Source: Kitasatospora acidiphila
GTDB taxonomy: Bacteria > Actinomycetota > Actinomycetes > Streptomycetales > Streptomycetaceae
Direction: 5' to 3'
Length of the DNA: 64,000 bases
NCBI RefSeq assembly: GCF_006636205.1
Contig: NZ_VIGB01000003.1
Span: 1,488,001 to 1,552,000 of the forward strand
Made by a program: the position numbers and the translations under genes. The notes below the pieces were generated by a model. It saw only the letters and a list, made by a program, of their open reading frames with translations, made no database searches and was not told the origin of the DNA. The stretch's first letter is position 1, and each line of letters opens with the position of its first letter. Of this stretch, positions 43,239 through 51,442 are shown piece by piece.

Positions 43239-43946
43239 GTGAGCGACGAACCGAATGCGGCCATGCGCCTGCTGTGGGGCCCGCCCCCGAAGCCCACCCG
43301 GGGCCCGAAGCCGGCGCTCTCGCCGGCAGGCATCGCAGAGGCCGGCATCGAGATCGCGGACTCGGAGGGCCTGGCGGCGCTGTCCATGCAGCGCATTGCC
43401 GGAGCGCTCGGCTACACCAAGATGTCGCTCTACCGCTATGTGCCGGGGAAGGCCGAGCTGATCGCGCTGATGGTGGAGCAGGCGATGGGCGAGCCCCCGG
43501 CGAGCCAGGAGGGCGACTGGCGGGGGCAACTCGGCGACTGGGCACGCCGGTTGTACGCCGTCTTCGCGCACCACCCATGGCTACTGGACGCCACCGTCGG
43601 CCCGCGCCCGATCGGACCGGCCGAGGTCTCCTGGATGGAGCGGGGCGTCTCGGCCCTAGCCCACACCCGGCTCACCGGCGCCGAACAGCTCGACGCCCTC
43701 GCACTGCTGGCCGGTCACGCTCGCGGGATCGCCGTGCAGGCCCGGGCGAGCTCCCAGCCGGAGTCCCAGCTGACCGCTGTACTAGGCGAGTTGATGACCA
43801 CCCATCGGGACCGCTTTCCGGCCGTGGCCACCGCGATGGCCTCGGTCGCCGAATCCGGGGGCCAGAACCAGGCCTTGGAGTTCGGCCTCGACCGCATTCT
43901 GGCAGGACTGGACGCACTGATCGCGGAGCGGGCCGACCCTTGCTGA
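43239..43946 (+). CDS. TetR/AcrR-family regulator
   Basis: A 235-aa repressor. GTG 43239 (MSDEPNAAMRLLWGPPPKPT) follows AAGGGGCAGGCA. The HTH lies at about residues 35-75 (GIEIADSEGLAALSMQRIAG, ALGYTKMSLYRYVPGKAEL). The C-terminal ligand domain (FAHHPWLLDATVGPRPIGPA, LALLAGHARGIAVQ) belongs to the TetR_C group common next to flavin monooxygenases. It probably represses itself and the divergent monooxygenase through the palindromes between them. Confidence 0.9.
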   Translation: MSDEPNAAMRLLWGPPPKPTRGPKPALSPAGIAEAGIEIADSEGLAALSMQRIAGALGYTKMSLYRYVPGKAELIALMVEQAMGEPPASQEGDWRGQLGDWARRLYAVFAHHPWLLDATVGPRPIGPAEVSWMERGVSALAHTRLTGAEQLDALALLAGHARGIAVQARASSQPESQLTAVLGELMTTHRDRFPAVATAMASVAESGGQNQALEFGLDRILAGLDALIAERADPC

Positions 43947-43995
43947 GCCGGAGATCGTTTGTGATGATCTAGCGCATGTCCGAAGCTCATGGTCT

Positions 43996-44684
43996 GTGCC
44001 GGTGATCGTCCTCGTCCAACTGCTCTTCGTCCTCATGCCATTGGCCTGCTGGCTCGCGCTCGCGCGGACCCGCGTCGCGGGCACCCTGGTCGGCCTGCTG
44101 CTGGCGGGCTGCGCGGTACTGGTCACCGGCGTCCACGAGGACTGGTTCACCACCAGGGCGAAGGCCGAGGTCTACGTCGGCCTGCCCCCCGTCGTACTGC
44201 TCCTCGTCGCCGCCGGGGCGCTGGCCGAACGGCGGCTCCGCGGGCCGCGCCCCAAGCGGGTGTACTCCGGCCGGTCCGGCGGTGCCTGGGTGGCACTGGT
44301 CGCGTACCTCGTCTTCTTCGGCCTGCTGGGCACCCCGGTCTACCTCATGTTCACTCACGACTCCTTCGTCCCGTCCACCGACGAAGTCCTCCCCCTGCCC
44401 TCGGGGTTGGCCCTGCTCTCCAAGGACGACAACGGCGTCTGCGGCTCCGGCACCTGCAGCTCGGGGTGGAGGTCGGCAGCCCCTCCGGCCTCTCCGGCGG
44501 CGAGATCGCCAGCCGCCTGCGCACCACCCTGACCAACGACCGCGGCTGGCACCTGGACCACGACAACTCCGGCTGCCGCCCCAACGGCTGGCTCCTGGAC
44601 CGCCGCCGGCTCTGCCTCAACCTCATCGTCCACGACCGCTCGGTGGACGTCTTCCTGGAGGGCGGGGACACCTATCACGGCTGA
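43996..44684 (+). CDS. membrane protein of unknown function (single-base frameshift)
   Basis: About 229 aa when corrected. Two N-terminal helices (VIVLVQLLFVLMPLACWLAL; GTLVGLLLAGCAVLVTGV), a third (GLPPVVLLLVAAGALA) and a fourth (AWVALVAYLVFFGLLGTPVY) precede an extracellular part with GVCGSGTCSS. The frame then changes at the GGGG run 44463-44466; adding one G continues GVEVGSPSGLSGGEIASRLR, then HLDHDNSGCRPNGWLL and VDVFLEGGDTYHG to the stop. I do not recognise the family. The start is chosen as the first start codon of the hydrophobic segment. Confidence 0.55.
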
Positions 44685-44815
44685 CCTGGCGAGCAGTCGG
44701 TGGATCATCAGGCCGCGCTCGCGGCTACGATAGCGCGGGCCGGCCGGAGCACCCGTACTCCTGGAACGGCGACCGGCTGGAGACGGGCATCGCGCCCGCA
44801 GGGGGAGCAACGAGC

Positions 44816-45286
44816 ATGCGGTACGTCGACCTTGACGCCACGATCGGCACGTTGACCGGTGTCCTCGACCCCGGGCCCTACCTCGCGAAGCTCCCCGAGC
44901 TGGGCGCCGAGCTGCCCGCGGGCGCGGCGGCGTTCGCCAGTGACCCGGAGCATTACAACTTCACCGGACAGCGTTGTGTGAAGGACCTGCGGCTCGACGG
45001 GTTCCTGTCCGAGGCGGGCGAGGCCGACGCCCTGGAGCTGCGGTTCCGGCACAACTGCTGGAAGCACGAGGAGGATCTGGTCATCCGCTACCAGGGGGTG
45101 ACCGACATCCGACTCGAAGGGGCGAGCCGAGAGGAGCTCGGACCGCTCATCCTGGACGAGATCCTCCCTCATCAGCAGGGCTGCACCCACGAGTTGGCCT
45201 TCAGGCCGGGGCGGCTGACGATCACGGCCGGCGACCTCGCAGCCGTCTGGGTCGAAGCGAACTGCCCCGAAGCACCCAAGGGTTGA
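44816..45286 (+). CDS. hypothetical cytosolic protein
   Basis: A 156-aa protein. ATG 44816 (MRYVDLDATIGTLTGVLDPG) follows GGGGGAGCAACGAGC, which decides the start. It contains beta-strands ALELRFRHNCWKHEEDLVIR and DIRLEGASREELGP, with a charged, Trp/His-containing middle. The pattern resembles small contact-dependent immunity-like or DUF-type proteins, but I cannot assign a family. It ends 2 bp before the convergent serine hydrolase gene. Confidence 0.6.
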   Translation: MRYVDLDATIGTLTGVLDPGPYLAKLPELGAELPAGAAAFASDPEHYNFTGQRCVKDLRLDGFLSEAGEADALELRFRHNCWKHEEDLVIRYQGVTDIRLEGASREELGPLILDEILPHQQGCTHELAFRPGRLTITAGDLAAVWVEANCPEAPKG

Positions 45287-45288
45287 CA

Positions 45289-46335
45289 TCAGGGCAGCGC
45301 CAACCTCCGGAAGGCATCGCGGAGGTCGGCCATCGGCTGCCGATCCGTCGTGTAGTAGACCTTGTTGGTGAGCAGGACCGCCCAGCGCCCACGCTTCGGG
45401 GACAGCCACATCGCGGTGCCGGTGAAGCCGGTGTGGGTCCAGATCCGGTCGGCGGCCGCGGTGTTGGGAACGGGGTGCCAGAACAGGCCGCGCGGCGGTT
45501 CGAGGGTGCCGGTGTGGACGGCGAGCGACAGCTCGGTCCAGGCCGCCCCGAACGCGGGCGGCCGTGCGGGCGCGGTGGCGGGGTCGACCAGGTAGCGCAG
45601 GAAGCGGGCAATGTCGCCGGCGGTGGCGAAGGCACCCGCGATGCCGCAGACGCCGCCGAGCAGGCGGGCCGACGGGTCGTGGACGATCCCCGTGAAGCGG
45701 ATGCCCTCGTCCTGGTCGAACTCCGTGGGGGCGCAGCGGGCTGTCAACTCGGCTGGGAGCGCCCCGAATCGCGTCTCGTGCATCCCGAGCGGGCCCCAGA
45801 TCCCGGTGGCGGCGAGGCGCTCGAGGGGCTGCCCGGCGAGGTGCTCGGCCAGGTAGCCGAGGATCAGCGCGGCACGGTCGGTGTACTCGACGGCCTCGCC
45901 GGGCGGCCGGTGCAGCGCTTCGCGCAGGACACCGGCGCGGATGGCGGCGGGGTCGGTGCCGTAGCGCTGCTCCAGCTCGGCCAACAGGGGGACGCCGGCG
46001 GTATGGGTGAGGAGGTGGCGTGCGGTCACCTCGCCCAGGGGGTGGGCGACCACCTCGGGCCAGTAGGTGCGCAGGGGCTGGTCGAGCGGCAGGCGGTCGG
46101 CCTCCCAGAGCGCGCCGATGGTGGACCAGACGGCGAGGATCTTGGTGAGGCTGGCGAGGTCGAACAGGGTGTCGGGGCGCATGGGTTCACCGGGGCGCTC
46201 CGGGTCCAGCAGGCCTACGGCGCCGGCCTCCTGGGTGCCCGCCGTGTCGCCGACGGCCCACACCGCACCGGGGTACGCGCGCCGGGTGACGCCATCGGCG
46301 AGGAGATGGCGGATGCGGTCGGTGGTCGCGGTCAT
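45289..46335 (-). CDS. serine hydrolase of the class C beta-lactamase/DD-peptidase fold
   Basis: A 348-aa hydrolase. The nucleophile motif is FDLASLTKILAVW (S-L-T-K). The YxN-type second motif appears as VEYTDRAALILGYLAEHLAG, and the third as WTHTGFTGTAMWLSP (HTG). This arrangement is typical of esterase/beta-lactamase family proteins (EstB-like), most of which hydrolyse esters or peptides rather than beta-lactams. No signal peptide is present, so it acts in the cytoplasm. It converges on the 44816 gene. Confidence 0.85.
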   Translation of the reverse strand: MTATTDRIRHLLADGVTRRAYPGAVWAVGDTAGTQEAGAVGLLDPERPGEPMRPDTLFDLASLTKILAVWSTIGALWEADRLPLDQPLRTYWPEVVAHPLGEVTARHLLTHTAGVPLLAELEQRYGTDPAAIRAGVLREALHRPPGEAVEYTDRAALILGYLAEHLAGQPLERLAATGIWGPLGMHETRFGALPAELTARCAPTEFDQDEGIRFTGIVHDPSARLLGGVCGIAGAFATAGDIARFLRYLVDPATAPARPPAFGAAWTELSLAVHTGTLEPPRGLFWHPVPNTAAADRIWTHTGFTGTAMWLSPKRGRWAVLLTNKVYYTTDRQPMADLRDAFRRLALP

Positions 46336-46431
46336 CGGTCCCCGGTTCGCGGTGGGTTGGGTCCCCGTCCGGCCAGCGTAGTGCGTCGCGTGCCGGCAGC
46401 CGGGCAGGCGCTCACCAGACCGGGGGGCGCT

Positions 46432-47280
46432 CTACCCGCGGACCGCCGAGATCAGCCCGCCGGGCCCCTTCTCGCCCTTCGGCGGGGTGCTGATCGGGCG
46501 GCCGTAGGCGGCAGCGCGCTCGCGCAGGGTGCGGCTGTCGGCCTCCCAGCCGTGTCCGGCCAGCCAGTCCACCGGGTCGTCGGGCATCTCCGAGACCCAC
46601 ATGGACGCCGCCGATCCCGGCGCGGCGTCCCCGGCGAAGCGCTCGAGCACGCCGCGCGAACCCAATGTCAGCCCCATGCGGCTGCCCGGCGCCGACTGTG
46701 CACTGATCCGGGCCAGCAGGAGCTCCACCGCGTCCTCGGGCAGATAGATCAGTAGTCCCTCGGCGATCCACGCGGTCGGTTGGGCCGGGTCGTGCCCTGC
46801 GGCGGCCAGCGCGGCCGGCCAGTCCTCACGCAGATCCACCGCGACGGTGATCCGCTCGCAGCGGGCGACGGCCCGCTCCTGGCGCAGCACCGACGCCTTG
46901 AAGTCCAGCGGCGCGGCGGTGTCGACCTCGAACAGCCGGGTGCCCTCGGGCCAGTCCATCCGGAAGGCCCGGCTGTCCATGCCGGCGCCGAGCAGCACGA
47001 CCTGCCGGATCCCGGACGCGGAGGCCTGCTGCAACAGGTCGTCGAGGAACTTCGTCCTGATGACGATGGACAACGACACGGCCAGCCGGCGGCGTCGCGC
47101 GGCCTCATCAGCGGGCGGCGGTGAGGAGGGCCACAGGCCACCGGCGGCGGCGAAGGCCTGTGCCAGTGGGTCGCGGAACAGCGCGTCCTCCCGCTGGGTC
47201 TCCAGCGCCCGCACCCTGGCCACCCCGACCGCCGTGGCCCACACTCCCGACGGCTGCACTCGCTCCTGATCATCAGTCAC
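46432..47280 (-). CDS. SAM-dependent methyltransferase, leucine carboxyl methyltransferase-like family
   Basis: A 282-aa protein of the TIGR00027/PPM1-like methyltransferase group, very abundant in Streptomyces and mycobacteria. GVWATAVGVARVRALETQRE begins the family signature; RQVVLLGAGMDSRAFRMDWP is the SAM-binding motif I with family-typical GxDSRxxR, LFEVDTAAPLDFK the motif II Asp, and WIAEGLLIYLPEDAVELLL motif IV. The substrate of this family is largely unknown; O-methylation is predicted. Confidence 0.88.
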   Translation of the reverse strand: MTDDQERVQPSGVWATAVGVARVRALETQREDALFRDPLAQAFAAAGGLWPSSPPPADEAARRRRLAVSLSIVIRTKFLDDLLQQASASGIRQVVLLGAGMDSRAFRMDWPEGTRLFEVDTAAPLDFKASVLRQERAVARCERITVAVDLREDWPAALAAAGHDPAQPTAWIAEGLLIYLPEDAVELLLARISAQSAPGSRMGLTLGSRGVLERFAGDAAPGSAASMWVSEMPDDPVDWLAGHGWEADSRTLRERAAAYGRPISTPPKGEKGPGGLISAVRG

Positions 47281-47377
47281 CGCGCCAGCCTAGGTGACCG
47301 TTTCCAAGGGGTCTGAGGAGGGGGCCAGTTGCATGCGCGGCCAGCCCGTCATGCGCGCACTGCGACCTCGGTGGCAG

Positions 47378-47617
47378 TCAGGGACGGCGCCGCCTGAGCA
47401 GGCTGCCGGCAATCAGCGCGGCGGCGGCCACGGTCATGCCGATGGCGATCCCGGTATGGCGGACGTACCTCACGTCCGGACAGACCCGACCCGTCGCGCT
47501 CCTAGCGAAGCAGTGCATGCCTGGGAGCGGCTCGGGCACATGGACGAGCGCGATCACCACCGCGCCCAGGAGGAGAACGATCCCCAGACAGAAGAGGAAC
47601 ACACGTGAGGCCGTCAT
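47378..47617 (-). CDS. small two-helix membrane protein
   Basis: About 79 aa from ATG 47617 (MTASRVFLFCLGIVLLLGAV); the frame extends upstream to 47668 with no better start. Two hydrophobic segments (FLFCLGIVLLLGAVVIALV and IAIGMTVAAAALIAGSLL) flank an extracytoplasmic loop with two Cys (MHCFARSATGRVCPD) that may pair. Ends RRRRP. No family recognised. Confidence 0.5.
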   Translation of the reverse strand: MTASRVFLFCLGIVLLLGAVVIALVHVPEPLPGMHCFARSATGRVCPDVRYVRHTGIAIGMTVAAAALIAGSLLRRRRP

Positions 47618-47762
47618 GCCGCTTGGACGGCCGATGCGCGGCATCCGCTCCCGGCCCGCGTGGTGCACTTCGCAGCAGGGCCGTGGCCTGCACCGGTCCC
47701 AAGTCCGTTGCGCCGGCCATGCTTTCGCCGCTTCGGTAGGGGCATCGGCCTGCCGATGCCCC

Positions 47763-48335
47763 TCAGGCCGCGTCTCCCGCCAGCGTGAAGCAGACGACCT
47801 TGTAGCCGGCCGCCTCGTTCACGTCGACGTGCCATTCGGCGGCCAGCGCGTCGACCAGTTCGAAGCCCCGGCCGCCGGCGTCGTCCAGGTCGGCCGCACG
47901 CGGCTCCGGAAGCCGGAGCGACCAGTCCCGCACCTCGACTCGGACCGGCTGGCCGCGCAGCGCGGCGAAGGTCACCCGGAAGGGTGTATTGGCGTGGTTG
48001 ACCGCATTGGTGGCCAGTTCGCTTGCCAGGAGTTCGCAGGCATCCGGATCGCCACCGACGGTCTCGCAGCACCATCTGATGAATCGTCGGACCGCTGGGA
48101 CCGATACGGGCTCGGCTGCGAAATCTTCGGACCGAATCAGGCGGACTTGCTCACCCAGATGAACGTGATCGAGCAGATTGTGCACGACCCCTCCACAGAT
48201 CCAGCCGGAGGAGTCGTGCACCATCCAGGGCGCATTACACTCCGCAACCGGCTCATCGCGCTTGGTACGGGAGAGATGTTCCTCGTACGAGGGTCTCGTG
48301 CGCAAGCCAATCCCTGATGATCCGTCAAAGTTCAC
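47763..48335 (-). CDS. ATP-binding protein (RsbW-like HATPase)
   Basis: A protein of up to 190 aa; the true start may be ATG 48224 (MVHDSSGWIC), since residues before it are not family-like. The HATPase N-box ELLASELATNAVNHA and G-box DDAGGRGFELVDALAAEWHV are clear. It belongs to the many Streptomyces anti-sigma-like ATPases and is divergent from an XRE-DUF397 pair, a frequent arrangement in which the three genes form one regulatory module. Confidence 0.8.
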   Translation of the reverse strand: MNFDGSSGIGLRTRPSYEEHLSRTKRDEPVAECNAPWMVHDSSGWICGGVVHNLLDHVHLGEQVRLIRSEDFAAEPVSVPAVRRFIRWCCETVGGDPDACELLASELATNAVNHANTPFRVTFAALRGQPVRVEVRDWSLRLPEPRAADLDDAGGRGFELVDALAAEWHVDVNEAAGYKVVCFTLAGDAA

Positions 48336-48411
48336 TCGTGAGAGTCATGGTGACTTTTCAGCGCGCTACTCTCGTCCCAGAACGTGGCTGCCGGACAAGG
48401 AGGTAGAGCGC

Positions 48412-49281
48412 GTGGTGACGAAGCCACAGACATCCCGCGCCATGGCGAACGTCGGCCGTCGGCTGAAGGCCCTGCGAATGGACGTTCGGCCACGCCTCAC
48501 TCAGGCAGTGGTGGGCAAAGCCATCGGCAAGAGCCAGGATCTGGTCTCTCTGATCGAGAACGGCGGCCAACTCCCCACGGACCAGCAACTGCGCAAGATG
48601 CTCGACCTCTACGACGTGGACCAGGCGACGCGGCTCGACCTGCTGGCCGAGATCCGGCAGGCCAGGGAGACCGAGGCCGTCTGGTGGACGGAGTATGTGG
48701 CCCACTTGCCACGGAACTTGGTCAGGCTCATCGAGCTTGAGGACAGTGCGTCGAAGTTCAGCATTGCGACGGGCGGTCTGGTCCCCTGGCTGTTCCAGAC
48801 CAAGCAGTACATGCAGAGCCTCGACGAGTTCGGCACACGTGAGGTCGGCGCGGAGCGAAATGCCGCACAGCATGCCGTTCGGGTGAGGCGTCGGGAGATT
48901 GTCACCCGCGCCCATCGGCCAGTGGTGGTAGACGCTCTGTTTTCAGAGGCCGCCATCCGTGCGCTGGTCGGCGGCGCACAGGTCATGCGGGGTCAGCTGG
49001 AACAGATCGTTGAGATGGCGACGATGCCGAACATCGCCGTGCGCGTCATCCCCTTCAGTGCGGGGGCCGCCGCAGCCTCTCAAGTGAACCTCACCATCTT
49101 GGACTTCCCCATCCCCGCTGATCCCGGGGTTGCCACCATGGACACCGGAACCGGTCTTGCGATCATGGATGATTCCAAAGAAGTGCGCGCTCGGCGTCGC
49201 TTGTTTGACTACCTGCAAGGAAATGCGCTGAGCCCTGCTGACTCCGTAGACCTGATCAGCGCCGCACTCAAGGAACTATGA
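48412..49281 (+). CDS. XRE-family regulator with DUF5753-type ligand domain
   Basis: A 289-aa DNA-binding regulator. GTG 48412 is chosen because AAGGAGG ends 8 nt upstream. The HTH is at residues 10-70 (VGRRLKALRMDVRPRLTQAV, VGKAIGKSQDLVSLIENG). The C-terminal domain (YVAHLPRNLVRLIELEDSAS, VPWLFQTKQYMQSL, IAVRVIPFSAGAAAASQVNL) is the DUF5753 domain that accompanies Streptomyces XRE regulators such as BldB/WhiJ-associated ones. Its stop overlaps the start of the DUF397 gene, forming the usual XRE-DUF397 pair. Confidence 0.88.
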   Translation: MVTKPQTSRAMANVGRRLKALRMDVRPRLTQAVVGKAIGKSQDLVSLIENGGQLPTDQQLRKMLDLYDVDQATRLDLLAEIRQARETEAVWWTEYVAHLPRNLVRLIELEDSASKFSIATGGLVPWLFQTKQYMQSLDEFGTREVGAERNAAQHAVRVRRREIVTRAHRPVVVDALFSEAAIRALVGGAQVMRGQLEQIVEMATMPNIAVRVIPFSAGAAAASQVNLTILDFPIPADPGVATMDTGTGLAIMDDSKEVRARRRLFDYLQGNALSPADSVDLISAALKEL

Positions 49282-49526
49282 ACATGCAGAAGCAAGAGCT
49301 GTACAACGTCACCCCACCCGTCTCCGAGCGCTTCAAGTCACCGCTCAGCCAGACGAACGGCTCGTGCGTGACTTTCGCACCCATCAAGGACACCAGCGGC
49401 CGACTCATCGGCATCTACGTGGGCGACAGCCAGAACCCCGACATCCAGGGAACCCGCTACACCCCCGAAGAGTTCATCGCCATGGCCGACGGCATCGACA
49501 GCATCCGCAAGCGCCTCGGCCTGTAA
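49278..49526 (+). CDS. DUF397-family small protein
   Basis: An 82-aa partner of the upstream regulator. It overlaps it by four bases (ATGA), so translation is coupled. The DUF397 core is recognisable: FKSPLSQTNGSCVTFAPIKD, IGIYVGDSQNPDIQGTRYTP and EEFIAMADGIDSIRK. The usual WRKSSYS opening is replaced by FKSPLSQ. Family members (WhiJ neighbourhood, toxin-antitoxin-like behaviour reported for some) modulate the XRE repressor. A bidirectional terminator follows. Confidence 0.85.
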   Translation: MNMQKQELYNVTPPVSERFKSPLSQTNGSCVTFAPIKDTSGRLIGIYVGDSQNPDIQGTRYTPEEFIAMADGIDSIRKRLGL

Positions 49527-49540
49527 GGCAGTTGCCCCCA

Positions 49541-49565
49541 CCCCGCCTCGCCTACCGAGGCGGGG
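49541..49565. terminator. bidirectional terminator
   Basis: CCCCGCCTCG pairs perfectly with CGAGGCGGGG around CCTAC, between the convergent DUF397 and MarR-GNAT genes. Confidence 0.75.
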
Positions 49566-49580
49566 GTGTTGCGGTTCCCG

Positions 49581-50471
49581 TCACGGCTCGCCGATCCGCT
49601 TCTCGAACCAATGGTGGGCGTACGGCTCGTCGTTGAAGGCCGCGACCTCCTGGAAGCCGTACGAGTGGTACAGCCCGATCGCCACCGTGAGCGCCTTGTT
49701 GGTGTCCAACCGCAGCACGGTGCAGCCGGCTTGCGCAGCTCGCGCCTCCAACTCGCCCAGGAACCGCCTGGCGAGGCCGAGCCCTCGGGCGTCGGGCGCG
49801 ACCCACATGCGCTTGATCTCGGCCGGGGCGCCCGGCGGCAGCTTCAGGCCGGCGCAGCCGACGGGCTCGCCGTGCAGCCGGGCGACCAGGAACCGGCCGC
49901 GCGGCGGCCGGAGTTCGCCCGCGTCGGGCAGCAGGCTGCGCGCCGGGTCGAAGCCGGTCTCGAAGCACTCCTGCATTTCGGTGTAGTAGGCCCGCAGGCA
50001 GTGCCGGGCGTCGGGGTGCTCCGGGTCGACGGTGTCCAGCGTGACGGTGGCGGCGGTCAGCAGCCGGTCGACCTCGGCCATGGCGGCGACCAGTCGGGCG
50101 CGCTGGGCGGTGTTGAGCGGCCCCAGCAGGGCGCCGGCCAACTCGTCGCTGCGGGCGTCGAGCGCAGCGCGTTCCACACGGCCGGCACCGGTGAGCCGGA
50201 CGGTGCGCACCCGCCTGTCCTGGGGCTGCGGCTCCACCGTCACCAGGCCGTCGGCCTCCAGGGAGCGCAGCAGCCGGCTGACGTATCCGGAGTCGAGCCC
50301 GAGGCGGTCCCGCAGCCGCCGCACGTCCTGGCCCTGTTCGCCGATCTCCCAGAGCAGCCGGGCCTCGCCGATGGGCCGGTCGCGGCCCAGGTAGTGGTCG
50401 TGCAGCACGCCCACGCGTTCGGTGACGGTGCGGTTGAACCGCCGCACCCGGTCGATCTGCAACCTGTCCAT
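49581..50471 (-). CDS. MarR-type HTH fused to GNAT acetyltransferase
   Basis: A 296-aa two-domain protein. Residues 1-140 are a MarR winged helix (RLLWEIGEQGQDVRRLRDRL, LGLDSGYVSRLLRSLEADGL). Residues 150-296 are a GNAT domain (RMWVAPDARGLGLARRFLGE, VLRLDTNKALTVAIGLYHSY). This fusion is widespread in Streptomyces; it may sense and acetylate a small molecule while controlling genes. It is divergent from another GNAT gene at 50548. Confidence 0.88.
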   Translation of the reverse strand: MDRLQIDRVRRFNRTVTERVGVLHDHYLGRDRPIGEARLLWEIGEQGQDVRRLRDRLGLDSGYVSRLLRSLEADGLVTVEPQPQDRRVRTVRLTGAGRVERAALDARSDELAGALLGPLNTAQRARLVAAMAEVDRLLTAATVTLDTVDPEHPDARHCLRAYYTEMQECFETGFDPARSLLPDAGELRPPRGRFLVARLHGEPVGCAGLKLPPGAPAEIKRMWVAPDARGLGLARRFLGELEARAAQAGCTVLRLDTNKALTVAIGLYHSYGFQEVAAFNDEPYAHHWFEKRIGEP

Positions 50472-50547
50472 CCTCTGACCTTAGTCAGAGGATGGACAGG
50501 GCGCCGGCAATTTGGCAGGCACACCGCGCCCCCGCTATAGAAGTCCC

Positions 50548-51039
50548 ATGACCTCCTGGCACCTGGCCCCCGAAGCCTTCGACACCGCGGCTGCGACCAG
50601 CCTGCGCCGCGACTACTACGACGAGGTCGCCAGCCGCTACTGGCAGCGGCCCGCGACCTCGCAGGAGATCGACGAGGGCCTGACCAACGACGGCGTGGAG
50701 CTGCTCACCCCGCCCACCGGGCAGTTCGTGGTGGGCCGTTACGACGGCGAGGCCGCCGCCTGCGGCGGGGTGCTGATGCTGGATGCCGAGTGCGCCGAGC
50801 TCACCCGGGTCTATCTGCGTCCCGCCTTCCGGGGCAAGCAGGGCGCGGGCCTCATGCTGGAGGTGCTGGAGCACGAGGCGCGCCTGCTCGGCGCCTCCCG
50901 GATGGTGCTCAACACCCGCCTCGACCTGATCGAGGCCCGCTCGCTGTACGTGCGCAACGGCTACCGCGAGATCCCGGCGTACTGCACGGGTCCGTACGTG
51001 GAGATCTGCTACGGCAAGGACCTCGGCCAGGCCGACTGA
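50548..51039 (+). CDS. GNAT-family N-acetyltransferase
   Basis: A 163-aa GNAT enzyme. ATG 50548 (MTSWHLAPEAFDTAAATSLR) is used; the frame upstream is promoter DNA. It contains AELTRVYLRPAFRGKQGAGL (beta4 and pyrophosphate loop) and the C-terminal RSLYVRNGYREIPAYCTGPY. Such proteins (PhiE/YobR-like) are often annotated by structure only. It is probably controlled by the divergent MarR-GNAT protein. The substrate is unknown. Confidence 0.85.
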   Translation: MTSWHLAPEAFDTAAATSLRRDYYDEVASRYWQRPATSQEIDEGLTNDGVELLTPPTGQFVVGRYDGEAAACGGVLMLDAECAELTRVYLRPAFRGKQGAGLMLEVLEHEARLLGASRMVLNTRLDLIEARSLYVRNGYREIPAYCTGPYVEICYGKDLGQAD

Positions 51040-51053
51040 GCCGGCCCCGCCCC

Positions 51054-51442
51054 TCACTCCTCCCGCAGCGCGTACTGGAACACGAACCCCGTAACGCCCG
51101 GTGCCAGCACCCCGAACCCGATCAGCGTCAGCCACCAGCCGTAGATGACCCCCAGCGCCAGCAGCGCCGCGCCCACCGCCGTCCACAGCGGGTAGATGCT
51201 CGAAGGCGCGAAGAAGTCCAACGGGCCCGCGCCGTCTGCGACTTCGGCATTCGGGTCATCGGCGAGCCGCTGCCCCGCTTCGCGTGCTGGGCCCAGCAGA
51301 AGGCCGCCACCAGCGACGACATCAGGAACGCCACCACCAACGCGGCCTTCCCTGCGGGCTCGTGGGCGAACACCCCGTAGGCCGTGGCGAGGACGGCGAA
51401 GAAGCCGGCCCACCCCGTGAACAGCCATGCCTCCGCCTTCAT
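51054..51442 (-). CDS. ctaF: cytochrome c oxidase subunit IV, actinobacterial CtaF (single-base frameshift)
   Basis: A small membrane subunit, 129 aa after correction, matching CtaF length. ATG 51442 overlaps the ctaD stop. [20 protein letters not shown] is the typical start, followed by a second helix (ALVVAFLMSSLVAAFCW). At the GGGG run (CCCC at 51273-51276 on the plus strand) the frame changes; one added base gives RLADDPNAEVADGAGPLDFF, SSIYPLWTAVGAALLALGVI and a final helix. It stabilises the aa3 oxidase. Confidence 0.82.
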
